This document shows positions 43,581 through 52,687 of a stretch of 64,000 bases of DNA, one piece after another. The notes beneath the pieces are model-generated. The model ran no database searches, had not been told where the DNA came from, and saw only the letters and a list, made by a program, of their open reading frames with translations. The stretch is taken from contig DISW01000008.1 in the NCBI GenBank assembly GCA_002422605.1, positions 1 to 64,000 on the forward strand, written 5' to 3'. Both the position numbers and the translations under genes were made by a program. This DNA comes from Bacteriovoracaceae bacterium UBA6200 (GTDB lineage: Bacteria > Bdellovibrionota > Bacteriovoracia > Bacteriovoracales > Bacteriovoracaceae). Each line of letters opens with the position of its first letter. Positions within the stretch are counted from its first letter, which is position 1.

Positions 43581-45779
43581 TTAAATATTTACTGTCCAAA
43601 TATAACTAGCAAGAACCACGACCAACATGACAAAGTAGAATTGAATTTTACCTGACTGAATGATTCTTAAAACTAGGTTAAATAGATTTACTGCAACTCC
43701 CGTCCCGTCGACACCTACGGCATCAACAACAACGTTATCAAACCACTTCGAAGCCTTGAACAATACGCGGTTAACTGCGGCTGCACCATCAACGGCATAA
43801 CGGTCGAAGATTCCCATATCAAACCAAGAAAGGAAGCGGTTAAAACCGAGTAGCCCTTTCTTAATAAGGACGTCGATATAGAAATTATCGAAGTAGTATT
43901 TATTCCTTAAAACCTCTGTATAGCCAGGGAACCTGGTGGCCAGCGGCTTAATTGATTTTTTGATGTACATCAAGAAGGCGATTAGCACACCCAAAGCTGC
44001 AATGATGATAGATGCAATCGCACCTATAACGTGAGCTGTATGGATCTTGTGTTCATCCGGATTAGGACCAGCATAACCTGTTTGATGATCATAACGTGCT
44101 TTCGTTAGCTCAGTTTTTACACGAGTATCTGTTGAGCCCCATGCTTCTCTTGGATGATTAACAAAACGTTCAACCTTAGGCGCTTCCACCAGGACTTTAA
44201 ACCATTCTGTTTTTTCACCAAATACTTTTACAATTCCCTGACCGGTTAAGCTTCCAGCGAACCAGAAACCAAGGGTGAAGATCGCAAGAATAAGAAGAGG
44301 TACATTCTGACGAGCATCAAGATGCTCGTGATGAATCTCGTGACCGTGGTGATGGTCACCGTGATGATCTTCGCCATGAGCATCATGATGACCCATGCGG
44401 TTTTCGCCGTAGAAAGTTAAGAACATCATACGGAACATATAGAACGCGGTCAGACCAGCACCGGCGAAACCAAGAATTGGAACAATCGCTAGAAGTGGGT
44501 TTTGACCTGACATGAAACCGAAATAAAGGGCATCACCAAGAATTCTGTCTTTTGATACGAAACCAGAGAAGAATGGGATACCTGCAATCGCAAGAGTACA
44601 GGCCATCATCGCAAAGTGCGTGTAAGGCATATACTTACGAAGACCGCCAAGTTTTGGCATTTCTTGCTCATGAACTGTGTGGATGATTGAACCAGCAGAA
44701 AGGAACAGACATGCTTTAAAAACAGCGTGAGTAATAACGTGCATAAAAGCTGCGTTATAAGATCCAACACCGACACCAATGATCATATAACCAAGCTGTG
44801 AAAGAGTTGAATAAGCGAGTACCGCCTTAATATCTGTTTGTACCATGGCAACTGTAGCTGCACCAAAAGCAGTAATGGCACCGATCACGGCAATAAACCA
44901 AGTGATGTCACCAAGAACCATTAGTGGATACATACGAAGAGAAACCCAAACACCGGCCGTAACCATGGTCGCAGCGTGAATCAGGGCAGAACCCGGAGTT
45001 GGACCCATCATCGCATCTGGTAACCAAACGTGAAGTGGGAACTGAGCTGATTTACCCATTGCACCCAGGAAGATACAAAGAGCAGTGAAAGTTGCCAGGG
45101 AAATTCCGATTACCGTTTGACCGGCAAACTTGCCTTCAGCAATAGCAGCATAGATATCAACATAAGCAACTGAACCAAGAACCATCCAAAGAGCGACGAT
45201 ACCCAATAGAAGGAAAACGTCACCGATTCGAGTAGTCATGAAAGCTTTTAGTGATGCATCACCGGCGGCTTCTTTCTTAACATAGATACCGATTAGTGAG
45301 TAAGAACAGAACCCCATGACTTCCCAGAAACAGAAAAGAGCAAAAAGGTTATCTGACATAACCATTCCTAGCATCGCTGAAGTAAAGAGCGGAAGGAATG
45401 TGAAGAAACGACCATGCTTCTCATCGTGGTCCATATACCAGGTAGAGAAGAGGTGAATCAGGAAAGCTACGCCCGACACCATGAGAAGCATAATTGCTGT
45501 CATGTTATCAATGTAGACACCCATGTTAACTTTCCAGATATTCGCCCCGTGAGACAGGTCAAACCATGTGAAAGTTTTATGGATGAAATGATCTGTGGCA
45601 AATGTGCCAAAGACGAAGTCACCGAAAATTCTAGCTGAAAAGATGAAAGAAATAAAAATACTGAGTGTTGCTAACCAGTCCCCTTGGCGAGGTAGTTTTC
45701 TTCCAAAAAAGGCGTTAATAACAAACGCAATTACTGGGGCAAGAAAAATCGGCGCAATATTTCCAACTGTATATTCCAT
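43581..45779 (-). CDS. nuoL: NADH-quinone oxidoreductase subunit L, with His-rich loop
   Basis: A 732-residue subunit, longer than E. coli NuoL (613). It has the antiporter-like core (F-C-F-W-E-V-M-G-F-C-S-Y and Q-F-P-L-H-V-W-L-P-D-A-M) and the long lateral helix at the C-terminal end. Residues about 459-487 form a His/Asp/Glu-rich loop (G-H-H-D-A-H-G-E-D-H-H-G-D-H-H-H), and there is an extra soluble segment around 520-570; these account for the length. The distal proton pump and lateral helix span the membrane arm. AAGGG precedes the ATG. Confidence 0.96.
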   Translation of the reverse strand: MEYTVGNIAPIFLAPVIAFVINAFFGRKLPRQGDWLATLSIFISFIFSARIFGDFVFGTFATDHFIHKTFTWFDLSHGANIWKVNMGVYIDNMTAIMLLMVSGVAFLIHLFSTWYMDHDEKHGRFFTFLPLFTSAMLGMVMSDNLFALFCFWEVMGFCSYSLIGIYVKKEAAGDASLKAFMTTRIGDVFLLLGIVALWMVLGSVAYVDIYAAIAEGKFAGQTVIGISLATFTALCIFLGAMGKSAQFPLHVWLPDAMMGPTPGSALIHAATMVTAGVWVSLRMYPLMVLGDITWFIAVIGAITAFGAATVAMVQTDIKAVLAYSTLSQLGYMIIGVGVGSYNAAFMHVITHAVFKACLFLSAGSIIHTVHEQEMPKLGGLRKYMPYTHFAMMACTLAIAGIPFFSGFVSKDRILGDALYFGFMSGQNPLLAIVPILGFAGAGLTAFYMFRMMFLTFYGENRMGHHDAHGEDHHGDHHHGHEIHHEHLDARQNVPLLILAIFTLGFWFAGSLTGQGIVKVFGEKTEWFKVLVEAPKVERFVNHPREAWGSTDTRVKTELTKARYDHQTGYAGPNPDEHKIHTAHVIGAIASIIIAALGVLIAFLMYIKKSIKPLATRFPGYTEVLRNKYYFDNFYIDVLIKKGLLGFNRFLSWFDMGIFDRYAVDGAAAVNRVLFKASKWFDNVVVDAVGVDGTGVAVNLFNLVLRIIQSGKIQFYFVMLVVVLASYIWTVNI

Positions 45780-45788
45780 GTATAACCC

Positions 45789-46094
45789 TTAGTTCCTTAA
45801 CTGTGTCGCTTCATCAATGTGAATTGTTTCTTTGATTTGGAAGAATCGAATCACAATAGCGAGTCCAATAGCAGATTCAGCAGCTGCAATAGCAATAATG
45901 AATAGACTGAAAACGTGACCATCAAGATTGTTTGTTACATATCTTGAATAGGCCACAAAGTTCAAGGCGGCAGCGTTGAGAACGAGTTCAATCCCAAGAA
46001 GGATCGCAACAATGTTCTTTCTGGAAAGAATAATCACCAGACCGACCACAAACAAAATCAGGGAAATAATTAAATAAGAAGCTAAACCCATCAT
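45789..46094 (-). CDS. nuoK: NADH-quinone oxidoreductase subunit K
   Basis: A 101-residue subunit (usual 100-105) with three helices and the two conserved membrane Glu residues (G-I-E-L-V-L-N-A and A-A-A-E-S-A-I-G-L-A). It lies at the hinge between the quinone site and the pumps. I chose the ATG at 46094, with AGGA upstream; a longer frame extends into nuoJ and lacks support. It follows nuoJ by four bases. Confidence 0.95.
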   Translation of the reverse strand: MMGLASYLIISLILFVVGLVIILSRKNIVAILLGIELVLNAAALNFVAYSRYVTNNLDGHVFSLFIIAIAAAESAIGLAIVIRFFQIKETIHIDEATQLRN

Positions 46095-46098
46095 AGAA

Positions 46099-46635
46099 TT
46101 ATCCTTGCCTTCTTGGACGAGCAATAATCGCTGCACCCACTAGAGCACCTAAAAGAAGAACCGAAGAAAGTTCAAAGGCCAGTACATGTTCTTTAACTAA
46201 TAAGTGGCCGATTTGATTAACGGTTGAAGGAAAGTCATTACCAATTACTTTCGCAGGGTACGCTTTAACAACATTTGTAATCAATTTTACGTTTGTTAAA
46301 ACCACAACCAAAGCAGTTAGAAGACCAATGGTGTAAGTCCATTTGTTACCCATGGCAGGAGCTAAACCTAAAAGATTTTGAGCTCTTGATACGAAGTCTT
46401 TACCACCAGTTAACATAACAGCGAACAACATGAGGATGACGACGCCGCCAACGTAAACCATAATCTGGCTAACAGCTACAAAGTCTGCGCCTAAAGTCGC
46501 GTATAAACCGGCAATACCTAAAAGAGAGCCTAGTAAAAACACACAGGAGTGCATGATATTTCGAGTAACAGCTGCTCCGATGGCACTTCCCACTGTAAGG
46601 AGTGCGGACGTTAAAAATAGTAATTCAATAAACAT
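46099..46635 (-). CDS. nuoJ: NADH-quinone oxidoreductase subunit J
   Basis: A 178-residue subunit (E. coli 184) with five helices. It contains the characteristic V-A-V-S-Q-I-M-V-Y-V-G-G-V-V-I-L-M-L-F segment, in which Tyr-Val-Gly-Gly forms the pi-bulge in the third helix. It couples the quinone reaction to the membrane pumps together with NuoA, NuoH and NuoK. AAGGATT precedes the ATG; 13 bases separate it from nuoH. Confidence 0.95.
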   Translation of the reverse strand: MFIELLFLTSALLTVGSAIGAAVTRNIMHSCVFLLGSLLGIAGLYATLGADFVAVSQIMVYVGGVVILMLFAVMLTGGKDFVSRAQNLLGLAPAMGNKWTYTIGLLTALVVVLTNVKLITNVVKAYPAKVIGNDFPSTVNQIGHLLVKEHVLAFELSSVLLLGALVGAAIIARPRRQG

Positions 46636-46648
46636 TTCTAATCCTTAA

Positions 46649-47767
46649 TTAATGACTACCAAATACCAGATCGGCCAATGATTTACCATTGAACATTACC
46701 AACCAGATAGCACAGCCAACTAAATTGAAAATCGCGATCGGAGTTAAATATTTCCAACAAACGGACATCAGTTGGTCAACTCTTAGTCTTGGAAGAGTCC
46801 AACGGGCCCAAATAACTACATAATATAGAAGACAAGTTTTTGTTACGAAGATCACAACTTGAGCGAACTGAGTTGGGATAATATCAATGCTGATATTAAA
46901 AGGAAGGTTACCACCGCCCAGGAAGAGAGCAGTACCAACACCACATACAACAAATACTTCAATGTATTCAGCAAGAGCAAAGAAACCAAAACGAAGACCG
47001 GTATACTCAGTGTGGTAACCGGAAACGAGTTCCGATTCAGCTTCTGGTAAGTCGAATGGAGCACGGTTTGTTTCAGCCATTGCACCGATACCGTAAACAA
47101 AAAAAGCAATGAATGCGAATGGGTTATGGAAAATAAACCAGTTTACGATAGTTCCTTCCTGGTGAGAAAGAATCGTACCGAAGCTCATTCCGCCGGCCAA
47201 AAGAGTGATGGCAAGAACAGATAGAGTTACTGGAATCTCATAAGAAATAATCTGAGAAGCTCCACGCATACCACCGAGCATCGACCATTTTGAGTTTGAA
47301 GCGTAACCACCAAGGAAGACCGCTAAACCAACTAGAGATGAAATGGCGATAAGATAAAAGACACCTACGTTAAGGTCGGCCATCATGAAGCCACTTGACC
47401 ATGGTAGAACAGCAAGAGTTGCGAACACACCAACGAGGGCCAGTAGGGGAGCAAGATAAAAAAGGAATTTATCAGCAGTGTAAGGCATGATATCTTCTTT
47501 CGTTAACATCTTCACACCATCAGCTAAAAACTGAAGAAGTCCATAAGGACCAACGCGGTTTGGACCCATACGTGCCTGAAGGTCAGCTGAAATTTTTCTT
47601 TCAGCATAAGTTCCCAGACCACCTACCGTGGCACAGAAACCGACAACAACCAGAGCAACGATTAAATAAATAGCAAAAGCTAAAAGGCCCTGGTTATTTC
47701 CAAAGAGGTTCAAAAGAACATCGTAAAATTCATATTGAGAGAGATAACTAACGATAGTTTGATTCAT
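46649..47767 (-). CDS. nuoH: NADH-quinone oxidoreductase subunit H
   Basis: A 372-residue subunit (E. coli 325). It has the quinone-site segments Y-A-E-R-K-I-S-A-D-L-Q-A-R-M-G-P-N-R-V-G, the E-T-N-R-A-P-F-D-L-P-E-A-E-S-E-L loop and about eight helices. It forms the quinone chamber where the peripheral arm meets the membrane arm. AAGG precedes the ATG. It is followed by nuoJ rather than nuoI, because the peripheral genes are not in this operon. Confidence 0.97.
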   Translation of the reverse strand: MNQTIVSYLSQYEFYDVLLNLFGNNQGLLAFAIYLIVALVVVGFCATVGGLGTYAERKISADLQARMGPNRVGPYGLLQFLADGVKMLTKEDIMPYTADKFLFYLAPLLALVGVFATLAVLPWSSGFMMADLNVGVFYLIAISSLVGLAVFLGGYASNSKWSMLGGMRGASQIISYEIPVTLSVLAITLLAGGMSFGTILSHQEGTIVNWFIFHNPFAFIAFFVYGIGAMAETNRAPFDLPEAESELVSGYHTEYTGLRFGFFALAEYIEVFVVCGVGTALFLGGGNLPFNISIDIIPTQFAQVVIFVTKTCLLYYVVIWARWTLPRLRVDQLMSVCWKYLTPIAIFNLVGCAIWLVMFNGKSLADLVFGSH

Positions 47768-47778
47768 TTTAAGGAACC

Positions 47779-48195
47779 TTATTTATTGTTTTTTAAAGAA
47801 ACTTGATATGACTTAACCCAATCAAGGTCGCCCTTTTTCCAGCAGTAACCAATTCCTTCAAGGAGAACGGAGATGAAACTTAAGAAAATGATGAGAGCGT
47901 ATCCGCCATGGCCCATATCAACGAGTTCTCTAAAGATCGCTGCTACAGGAAACATAAGAACAGATTCCACATCAAAAATGATGAAGATTAAGCCCACCAC
48001 ATAGAATCGAATATTGAATGAAGACCAGGCCGAACCGACCGGGATTTCACCACATTCATAAGGCATAGACTTAAGATGTGAAGGCTTCTTAGGAGACAGT
48101 AAAACTGTTAAGAAATGTCCGCCGAAAAACATTACAACTGCTATCCCCATTAGGATAACAATAGGCATCAAGCCATCAAACTGAGCTGGTGTCAT
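47779..48195 (-). CDS. nuoA: NADH-quinone oxidoreductase subunit A
   Basis: A 138-residue subunit (E. coli 147) with three helices. It has the Y-E-C-G-E-I-P-V-G-S-A loop with the conserved Cys, and F-I-I-F-D-V-E-S-V. The ATG at 48195 follows GGAG at five bases; a GTG 12 bases upstream is less likely. This is the first gene of the membrane-arm operon, divergent from mfd. No peripheral subunit genes (B, C, D, E, F, G, I) follow. Confidence 0.95.
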   Translation of the reverse strand: MTPAQFDGLMPIVILMGIAVVMFFGGHFLTVLLSPKKPSHLKSMPYECGEIPVGSAWSSFNIRFYVVGLIFIIFDVESVLMFPVAAIFRELVDMGHGGYALIIFLSFISVLLEGIGYCWKKGDLDWVKSYQVSLKNNK

Positions 48196-48250
48196 GGAAG
48201 TCTCCACTGCATTAAAGTCGCAAAAAAGTAGTTTTAAGATACAAAAGATG

Positions 48251-48279
48251 TTGAATTTAGGAAAGATGTTATTTTAAAT
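48251..48279 (+). promoter_or_regulatory. Possible mfd promoter
   Basis: TTGAAT and TTAAAT are separated by 17 bases. Transcription would start near 48286, only about five bases before the first ATG of mfd, which would favour the later GTG start at 48354 or a leaderless message. Confidence 0.35.
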
Positions 48280-48290
48280 GTGACCAGCAA

Positions 48291-51200
48291 ATGTCTAAGC
48301 AGGGCAATTGTAAAAAACAGAATGAAAATAGACCTATTTCATCAGGATTTAACGTGACCTTGTTTAGTGGTATTTCAAATAAAATTAATTACTGGCTACA
48401 GCAGCAGCAAGAACTCGCGCTTAAAGGTGTGACTCCAAATCAGTGGAGTCTCCTTGCGGGGAGTTATTTTTCTGGCCAACTATTTGATTCCACACATGTT
48501 CTCTTGTGTTCTGACCAAGATGAAGCTGAAGAAGTTTTCGACGCGCTCAAACACTTAAAGAATATTTCTTTTTACCCGGGGCACAATCACGCGCTCTATA
48601 GTTCTATTCTTTCTTCAGAAAATTTATTGCTTCAACGCTGGTCGGTACTGCAAAAACTGCAAAATAATACTCCGCTCATAATTGTTACCACACCTGAAGC
48701 TTCATTATTATTGGGGCCAGATCAGGAATTTTTTAAGAAAAATCGCTTTCACATAAAAAAAGACGACATCATTTCGCCGATTGATCTGGCAAAAAAACTC
48801 ACTGAACTAGGTTATTTTCCTTCAAGTACGATTGAAGAACCGGGAACTTTTGCAAGAAGAGGGGAGATTTTTGATATTTTTCCCATCTCACATCCGCCGG
48901 TTCGACTTCATTATTTTGATGATCTGATCGAGGATATTTTTGCGATTGATATCGATACACAAAAAACTAATAGAGAAGTTAGTTTTCAGGATGTTTCTAT
49001 TATTCCAGGTGCGGGCTTTCTTACCCAGGATCCTTATGCCTCTCGCTTGCGCTCAAATCTTCCACAGGCACAACCTGCCTTTAAAAATAAATATGAAGCA
49101 AGAAAGCAGTTGCTGGGAAGAATTAATGAAGGCCAGCTGTTTGAAAACTATCCTCTTTATATTCCATTGTTTTTTGATAAGCCTTGCACGCTTTTTGATT
49201 TTCTTCCGGCAAACAGTAAAATTTCATTTTTTAACTATGATAACGGACAGAAATCCTTCGATCTCTTTTTAGCTTCCCAACAAGACGACTTTAAAACTCT
49301 TTCTAATGACGTGGAAAGTTCTTCCGTTATCCCGGGTCCGGAGTTTTTTTATCTTGAACATTTACCGGAACTCAGTTTTAAAAAGCTTTATATTGATCAA
49401 CTTGATATCGCTGTTAATCTGGACACTCCTTTTGATAAAGAACTTCATTTAAATTTTGAAAAGTTAAAGTCCTATTTTCAAACCAAACTGCAAATGACGG
49501 GTAAAGTTCCCGAGAACCGTTTTGAATACATCAAAGGCTGTTTAGGTATCTTAAAAAAAGAACTTAGTGTGCGGGGACATCTTCTGGTTAATTATAAATC
49601 AGAGAACGCCCGGCAGGAATTACAATATCTTCTGGAAGAAAACGGCTTAACCGAAATTGGAACCCGAATGCAGTTTGTGTTTGGGAAACTGGATGAAGGT
49701 TTTTACTATAAGAATGAACACATCTTTGTTTTGTCGGAAGGGGATTTTTTCTCAGTCAAAAAGAAAAAGGCCAAACAGGTCAAGTCTATCAACAAAGATC
49801 TTTTTGCTGAACAGATTGCAACGTTAAAGATAAACGACTATGTCATTCACCGTGACTTCGGGGTAGGGATTTATAAAGGTTTGGAGACGATTCAGGCCGG
49901 AGACCAGCAAAGTGATTACCTCGTCATTCTTTATGAAGACAATGATAAGGTTTATGTTCCGGTTTATAAATTAAATCTGGTTCAAAAGCATGCAGACTCT
50001 TCCAGTGGTCTTAAAGTTGCCTCATTAAAATCTAAAAAATTCTCCGAACTTAAACAGAAGGCCCGTGGTTCTGTAAAAAAACTGGCCTTCGACTTATTAA
50101 AACTTCAGGCCGAGAGAAAACTTAAAGGTGGATACCCGTATTCTCCACCAGACCATATCTTTAAAGAGTTTGAACTCTCTTTTGCTTTTGAAGAAACTCC
50201 TGACCAACAAAAAGCCATTCTGGATGTATTAGAAGATATGCAAAATCAGTATCCAATGGATCGACTGGTTTGTGGTGACGTAGGTTTTGGTAAAACTGAA
50301 GTTGCCATGAGGGCCGCGATGAAAGCGGTTCTGGATAAAAAACAAGTGGTCGTTTTAGTGCCAACAACAGTTCTCGCTCTTCAGCACTATCACTCTTTTG
50401 TTAAACGATTTGAAAACTTCCCGGTAAATATTAATTTCATTTCCCGTTTTAAAACAGCAAAACAAAAAAACGAAGTGATGGTACAGGTTGCCGAAGGAAA
50501 GGTTGATATTCTGATTGGTACCCATGCGGTACTTTCTGACAAACTTGAATTTCACGATTTAGGACTTTTGATCATTGATGAAGAACATCGTTTCGGTGTC
50601 GGTCATAAAGAAAAGTTAAAAGTTTTAAAATCCGGTGTGGATGTTCTAACCATGACCGCGACACCGATTCCAAGAACTTTGCAACTATCGTTTCTGGGAA
50701 TTCGCGATCTTTCATTGATTCAAACAGCACCGCCTCGTCGTCAAGCGATTAAGACCTACATTATTAAAGAAGATGATCTGACGCTCAAGTCAGCGATTGA
50801 AAAAGAGTTGTCTCGTGGTGGTCAGATTTATTATGTCCATAATCGTGTGCATGATATTGAAGAGCATGAACTCTACCTAAAAAAGCTTGTTCCTAATGCC
50901 AGGATCAGTGTTACTCACGGCCAAATGAATGAACGGGAGCTCGAAAAAAGAATTAATGATTTCTATGATCATAAGTCGGACATTCTTCTCGCTACCACCA
51001 TCATTGAGTCGGGTATTGATATTCCAAATGCTAACACCATGATTATTGATCGGGCCGATACTTATGGGCTTGCTCAGCTTCATCAGTTAAGAGGACGAAT
51101 CGGGCGTTCAGACAGGAAGGCCTATGCGTACTTCATTGTTCCGGAAAATAAAATTCTCAGTGAGACTGCTCAAAGAAGACTTCAGGCGCTGCAAACTTAT

Positions 51201-51827
51201 GCAGAGATGGGATCGGGATTTGCTCTCGCTTCATCTGATATGGAAATTCGTGGAGCCGGAGATATTTTAGGGGGAGAGCAGTCAGGACACATTGAGGCCA
51301 TAGGTCTTGAGTTCTATATGGACCTTTTACAAGAAGCCATCCAGGAATTGAAAGGCGAGCAGAAAGTCTCGGTTAAAAATATTGAAATTCAGGCTTCATG
51401 GTCTGCTTATATTCCTAATTCCTACATTCCTGATCACTCACTTCGGTTAAAATACTACAAGCGTCTTTCTAACTGTAGTGACTTAACTCGTTTAGAAGAT
51501 ATCATCAGCGAATTAAACGACGCTTTCGGAATTACTCCAAAAGAGCTCGAGGCTCTTTATTCTATCCTTCGATCGAGAATTATTTTCCAACCTCTGGGCC
51601 TTCGACTGGTCAAAGTTTCCGGGTCCCAGATTGCCCTTTTCTTCGATCAGGAAATACTTAACTGGAATCATCAGCTAAGAGATAAGATGTTGAACTTCTT
51701 CATTAATAAGCCGAAGTTTTACAAAATGAATCCTGATTCTTCTGTGAATGCGCTCTTCAAAGAGCCAGTGAGTCATACCGTGCTTTATGAGTTTGCAAAA
51801 CATATTGCAGCAGAAATGGGTGTATGA
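48291..51827 (+). CDS. mfd: Transcription-repair coupling factor
   Basis: A protein of up to 1178 residues (E. coli 1148). It removes stalled RNA polymerase from DNA damage and recruits UvrA. The domains are a UvrB-like N-terminal part (about 30-400), the RNA polymerase-binding CarD-like domain (I-N-D-Y-V-I-H-R-D-F-G-V-G-I-Y, about 520-590), the translocase (G-D-V-G-F-G-K-T Walker A, I-I-D-E-E-H-R-F motif II, T-A-T-P-I-P-R-T motif III, Q-L-R-G-R-I-G-R-S motif VI) and a C-terminal regulatory domain. The start is not settled: the ATG at 48291 has no ribosome binding site, and a GTG at 48354 after AGGA is an alternative. Confidence 0.96.
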   Translation: MSKQGNCKKQNENRPISSGFNVTLFSGISNKINYWLQQQQELALKGVTPNQWSLLAGSYFSGQLFDSTHVLLCSDQDEAEEVFDALKHLKNISFYPGHNHALYSSILSSENLLLQRWSVLQKLQNNTPLIIVTTPEASLLLGPDQEFFKKNRFHIKKDDIISPIDLAKKLTELGYFPSSTIEEPGTFARRGEIFDIFPISHPPVRLHYFDDLIEDIFAIDIDTQKTNREVSFQDVSIIPGAGFLTQDPYASRLRSNLPQAQPAFKNKYEARKQLLGRINEGQLFENYPLYIPLFFDKPCTLFDFLPANSKISFFNYDNGQKSFDLFLASQQDDFKTLSNDVESSSVIPGPEFFYLEHLPELSFKKLYIDQLDIAVNLDTPFDKELHLNFEKLKSYFQTKLQMTGKVPENRFEYIKGCLGILKKELSVRGHLLVNYKSENARQELQYLLEENGLTEIGTRMQFVFGKLDEGFYYKNEHIFVLSEGDFFSVKKKKAKQVKSINKDLFAEQIATLKINDYVIHRDFGVGIYKGLETIQAGDQQSDYLVILYEDNDKVYVPVYKLNLVQKHADSSSGLKVASLKSKKFSELKQKARGSVKKLAFDLLKLQAERKLKGGYPYSPPDHIFKEFELSFAFEETPDQQKAILDVLEDMQNQYPMDRLVCGDVGFGKTEVAMRAAMKAVLDKKQVVVLVPTTVLALQHYHSFVKRFENFPVNINFISRFKTAKQKNEVMVQVAEGKVDILIGTHAVLSDKLEFHDLGLLIIDEEHRFGVGHKEKLKVLKSGVDVLTMTATPIPRTLQLSFLGIRDLSLIQTAPPRRQAIKTYIIKEDDLTLKSAIEKELSRGGQIYYVHNRVHDIEEHELYLKKLVPNARISVTHGQMNERELEKRINDFYDHKSDILLATTIIESGIDIPNANTMIIDRADTYGLAQLHQLRGRIGRSDRKAYAYFIVPENKILSETAQRRLQALQTYAEMGSGFALASSDMEIRGAGDILGGEQSGHIEAIGLEFYMDLLQEAIQELKGEQKVSVKNIEIQASWSAYIPNSYIPDHSLRLKYYKRLSNCSDLTRLEDIISELNDAFGITPKELEALYSILRSRIIFQPLGLRLVKVSGSQIALFFDQEILNWNHQLRDKMLNFFINKPKFYKMNPDSSVNALFKEPVSHTVLYEFAKHIAAEMGV

Positions 51828-51868
51828 TACTGTTTTTATTAGTTTGAATAAAAACCACAGGGATGTGT

Positions 51869-52675
51869 ATGAAAAAACTTTCTTTAGCAATTATTGCTGT
51901 CGCTATGGCCATGCCGGCCATTGCTCAAAATCAAGTAGTCGCAACAGTTAATGGTCAGTCCATTACTAAAAAACAGTTTGAAGAATATCATCTGCAAAAT
52001 TTGAAATTTGTGGGTCAAAGAAAAATCACGAAAGAGACTTCTCTTCAGGATTTAATTAACCGTCAACTTGGTATTCAAAAAGCCAAGAAGACTGGTCTTA
52101 ATAAAGATCCGGAAGTTATAGCAAAACAAGAAGACATTCTATTTCATGCTCAAATCTCAAAAGATTTAGAGAATGAGTTCAAAAAAATAAATGTCACAGA
52201 CGAAGATGTGAAGAAGTATTACGATACAAATAAAGAGTATCGTACAGCTCACATCCTCTACCGTCTAAGAGCTGAACCGACTCCTGAAGAAGTAAAAGCG
52301 GCGCTGACTCAGAGTTCTGAAATTTATAATATTCTTCAGAAAGAACCAGATAGCTTTGCTAAATATGCCAACAAGTTTTCTCAAACTTCAACAGCACCAG
52401 TGGGCGGCGATCTAGGATTTCAACCTCCAACTCGTCTGGCACCTGAGTACTATGAAGCTATTAAAGGTCAAAAAGTTGGTTTTATCTCAAAACCGGTCAG
52501 AACTCAGATGGGCTACCACATTATTAAAGTTGTAGGCGTTAAGTCATACGACCAGATTGACAAGAATCTCTATAAAAAGATCATTTACGACAATAAAAGA
52601 GACGCAATGATCGAAAATTACTTCAAAAATCTCGCTAAGAATGCGGAAATCAAGACAAACCCAAATCTTTTGTAA
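51869..52675 (+). CDS. Parvulin-type peptidyl-prolyl isomerase (PpiC/SurA-like)
   Basis: A 268-residue periplasmic protein with a signal peptide (L-S-L-A-I-I-A-V, cleavage after A-I-A). Residues 25-120 resemble the SurA/PrsA chaperone part. The parvulin domain lies at about 125-235, with A-H-I-L-Y at its start, V-G-G-D-L-G-F in the middle and T-Q-M-G-Y-H-I-I-K at the end, all diagnostic. It helps outer-membrane proteins fold in the periplasm. I chose the ATG at 51869, six bases after AGGGA; an ATG six bases upstream is possible. mfd ends about 40 bases before it. Confidence 0.9.
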   Translation: MKKLSLAIIAVAMAMPAIAQNQVVATVNGQSITKKQFEEYHLQNLKFVGQRKITKETSLQDLINRQLGIQKAKKTGLNKDPEVIAKQEDILFHAQISKDLENEFKKINVTDEDVKKYYDTNKEYRTAHILYRLRAEPTPEEVKAALTQSSEIYNILQKEPDSFAKYANKFSQTSTAPVGGDLGFQPPTRLAPEYYEAIKGQKVGFISKPVRTQMGYHIIKVVGVKSYDQIDKNLYKKIIYDNKRDAMIENYFKNLAKNAEIKTNPNLL

Positions 52676-52687
52676 TATCCTTGGTTA

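Noticed and set aside
45414..45792. Plus-strand frames over the nuoL 5' end
   Set aside because: Antisense to a conserved membrane subunit, with no family features.
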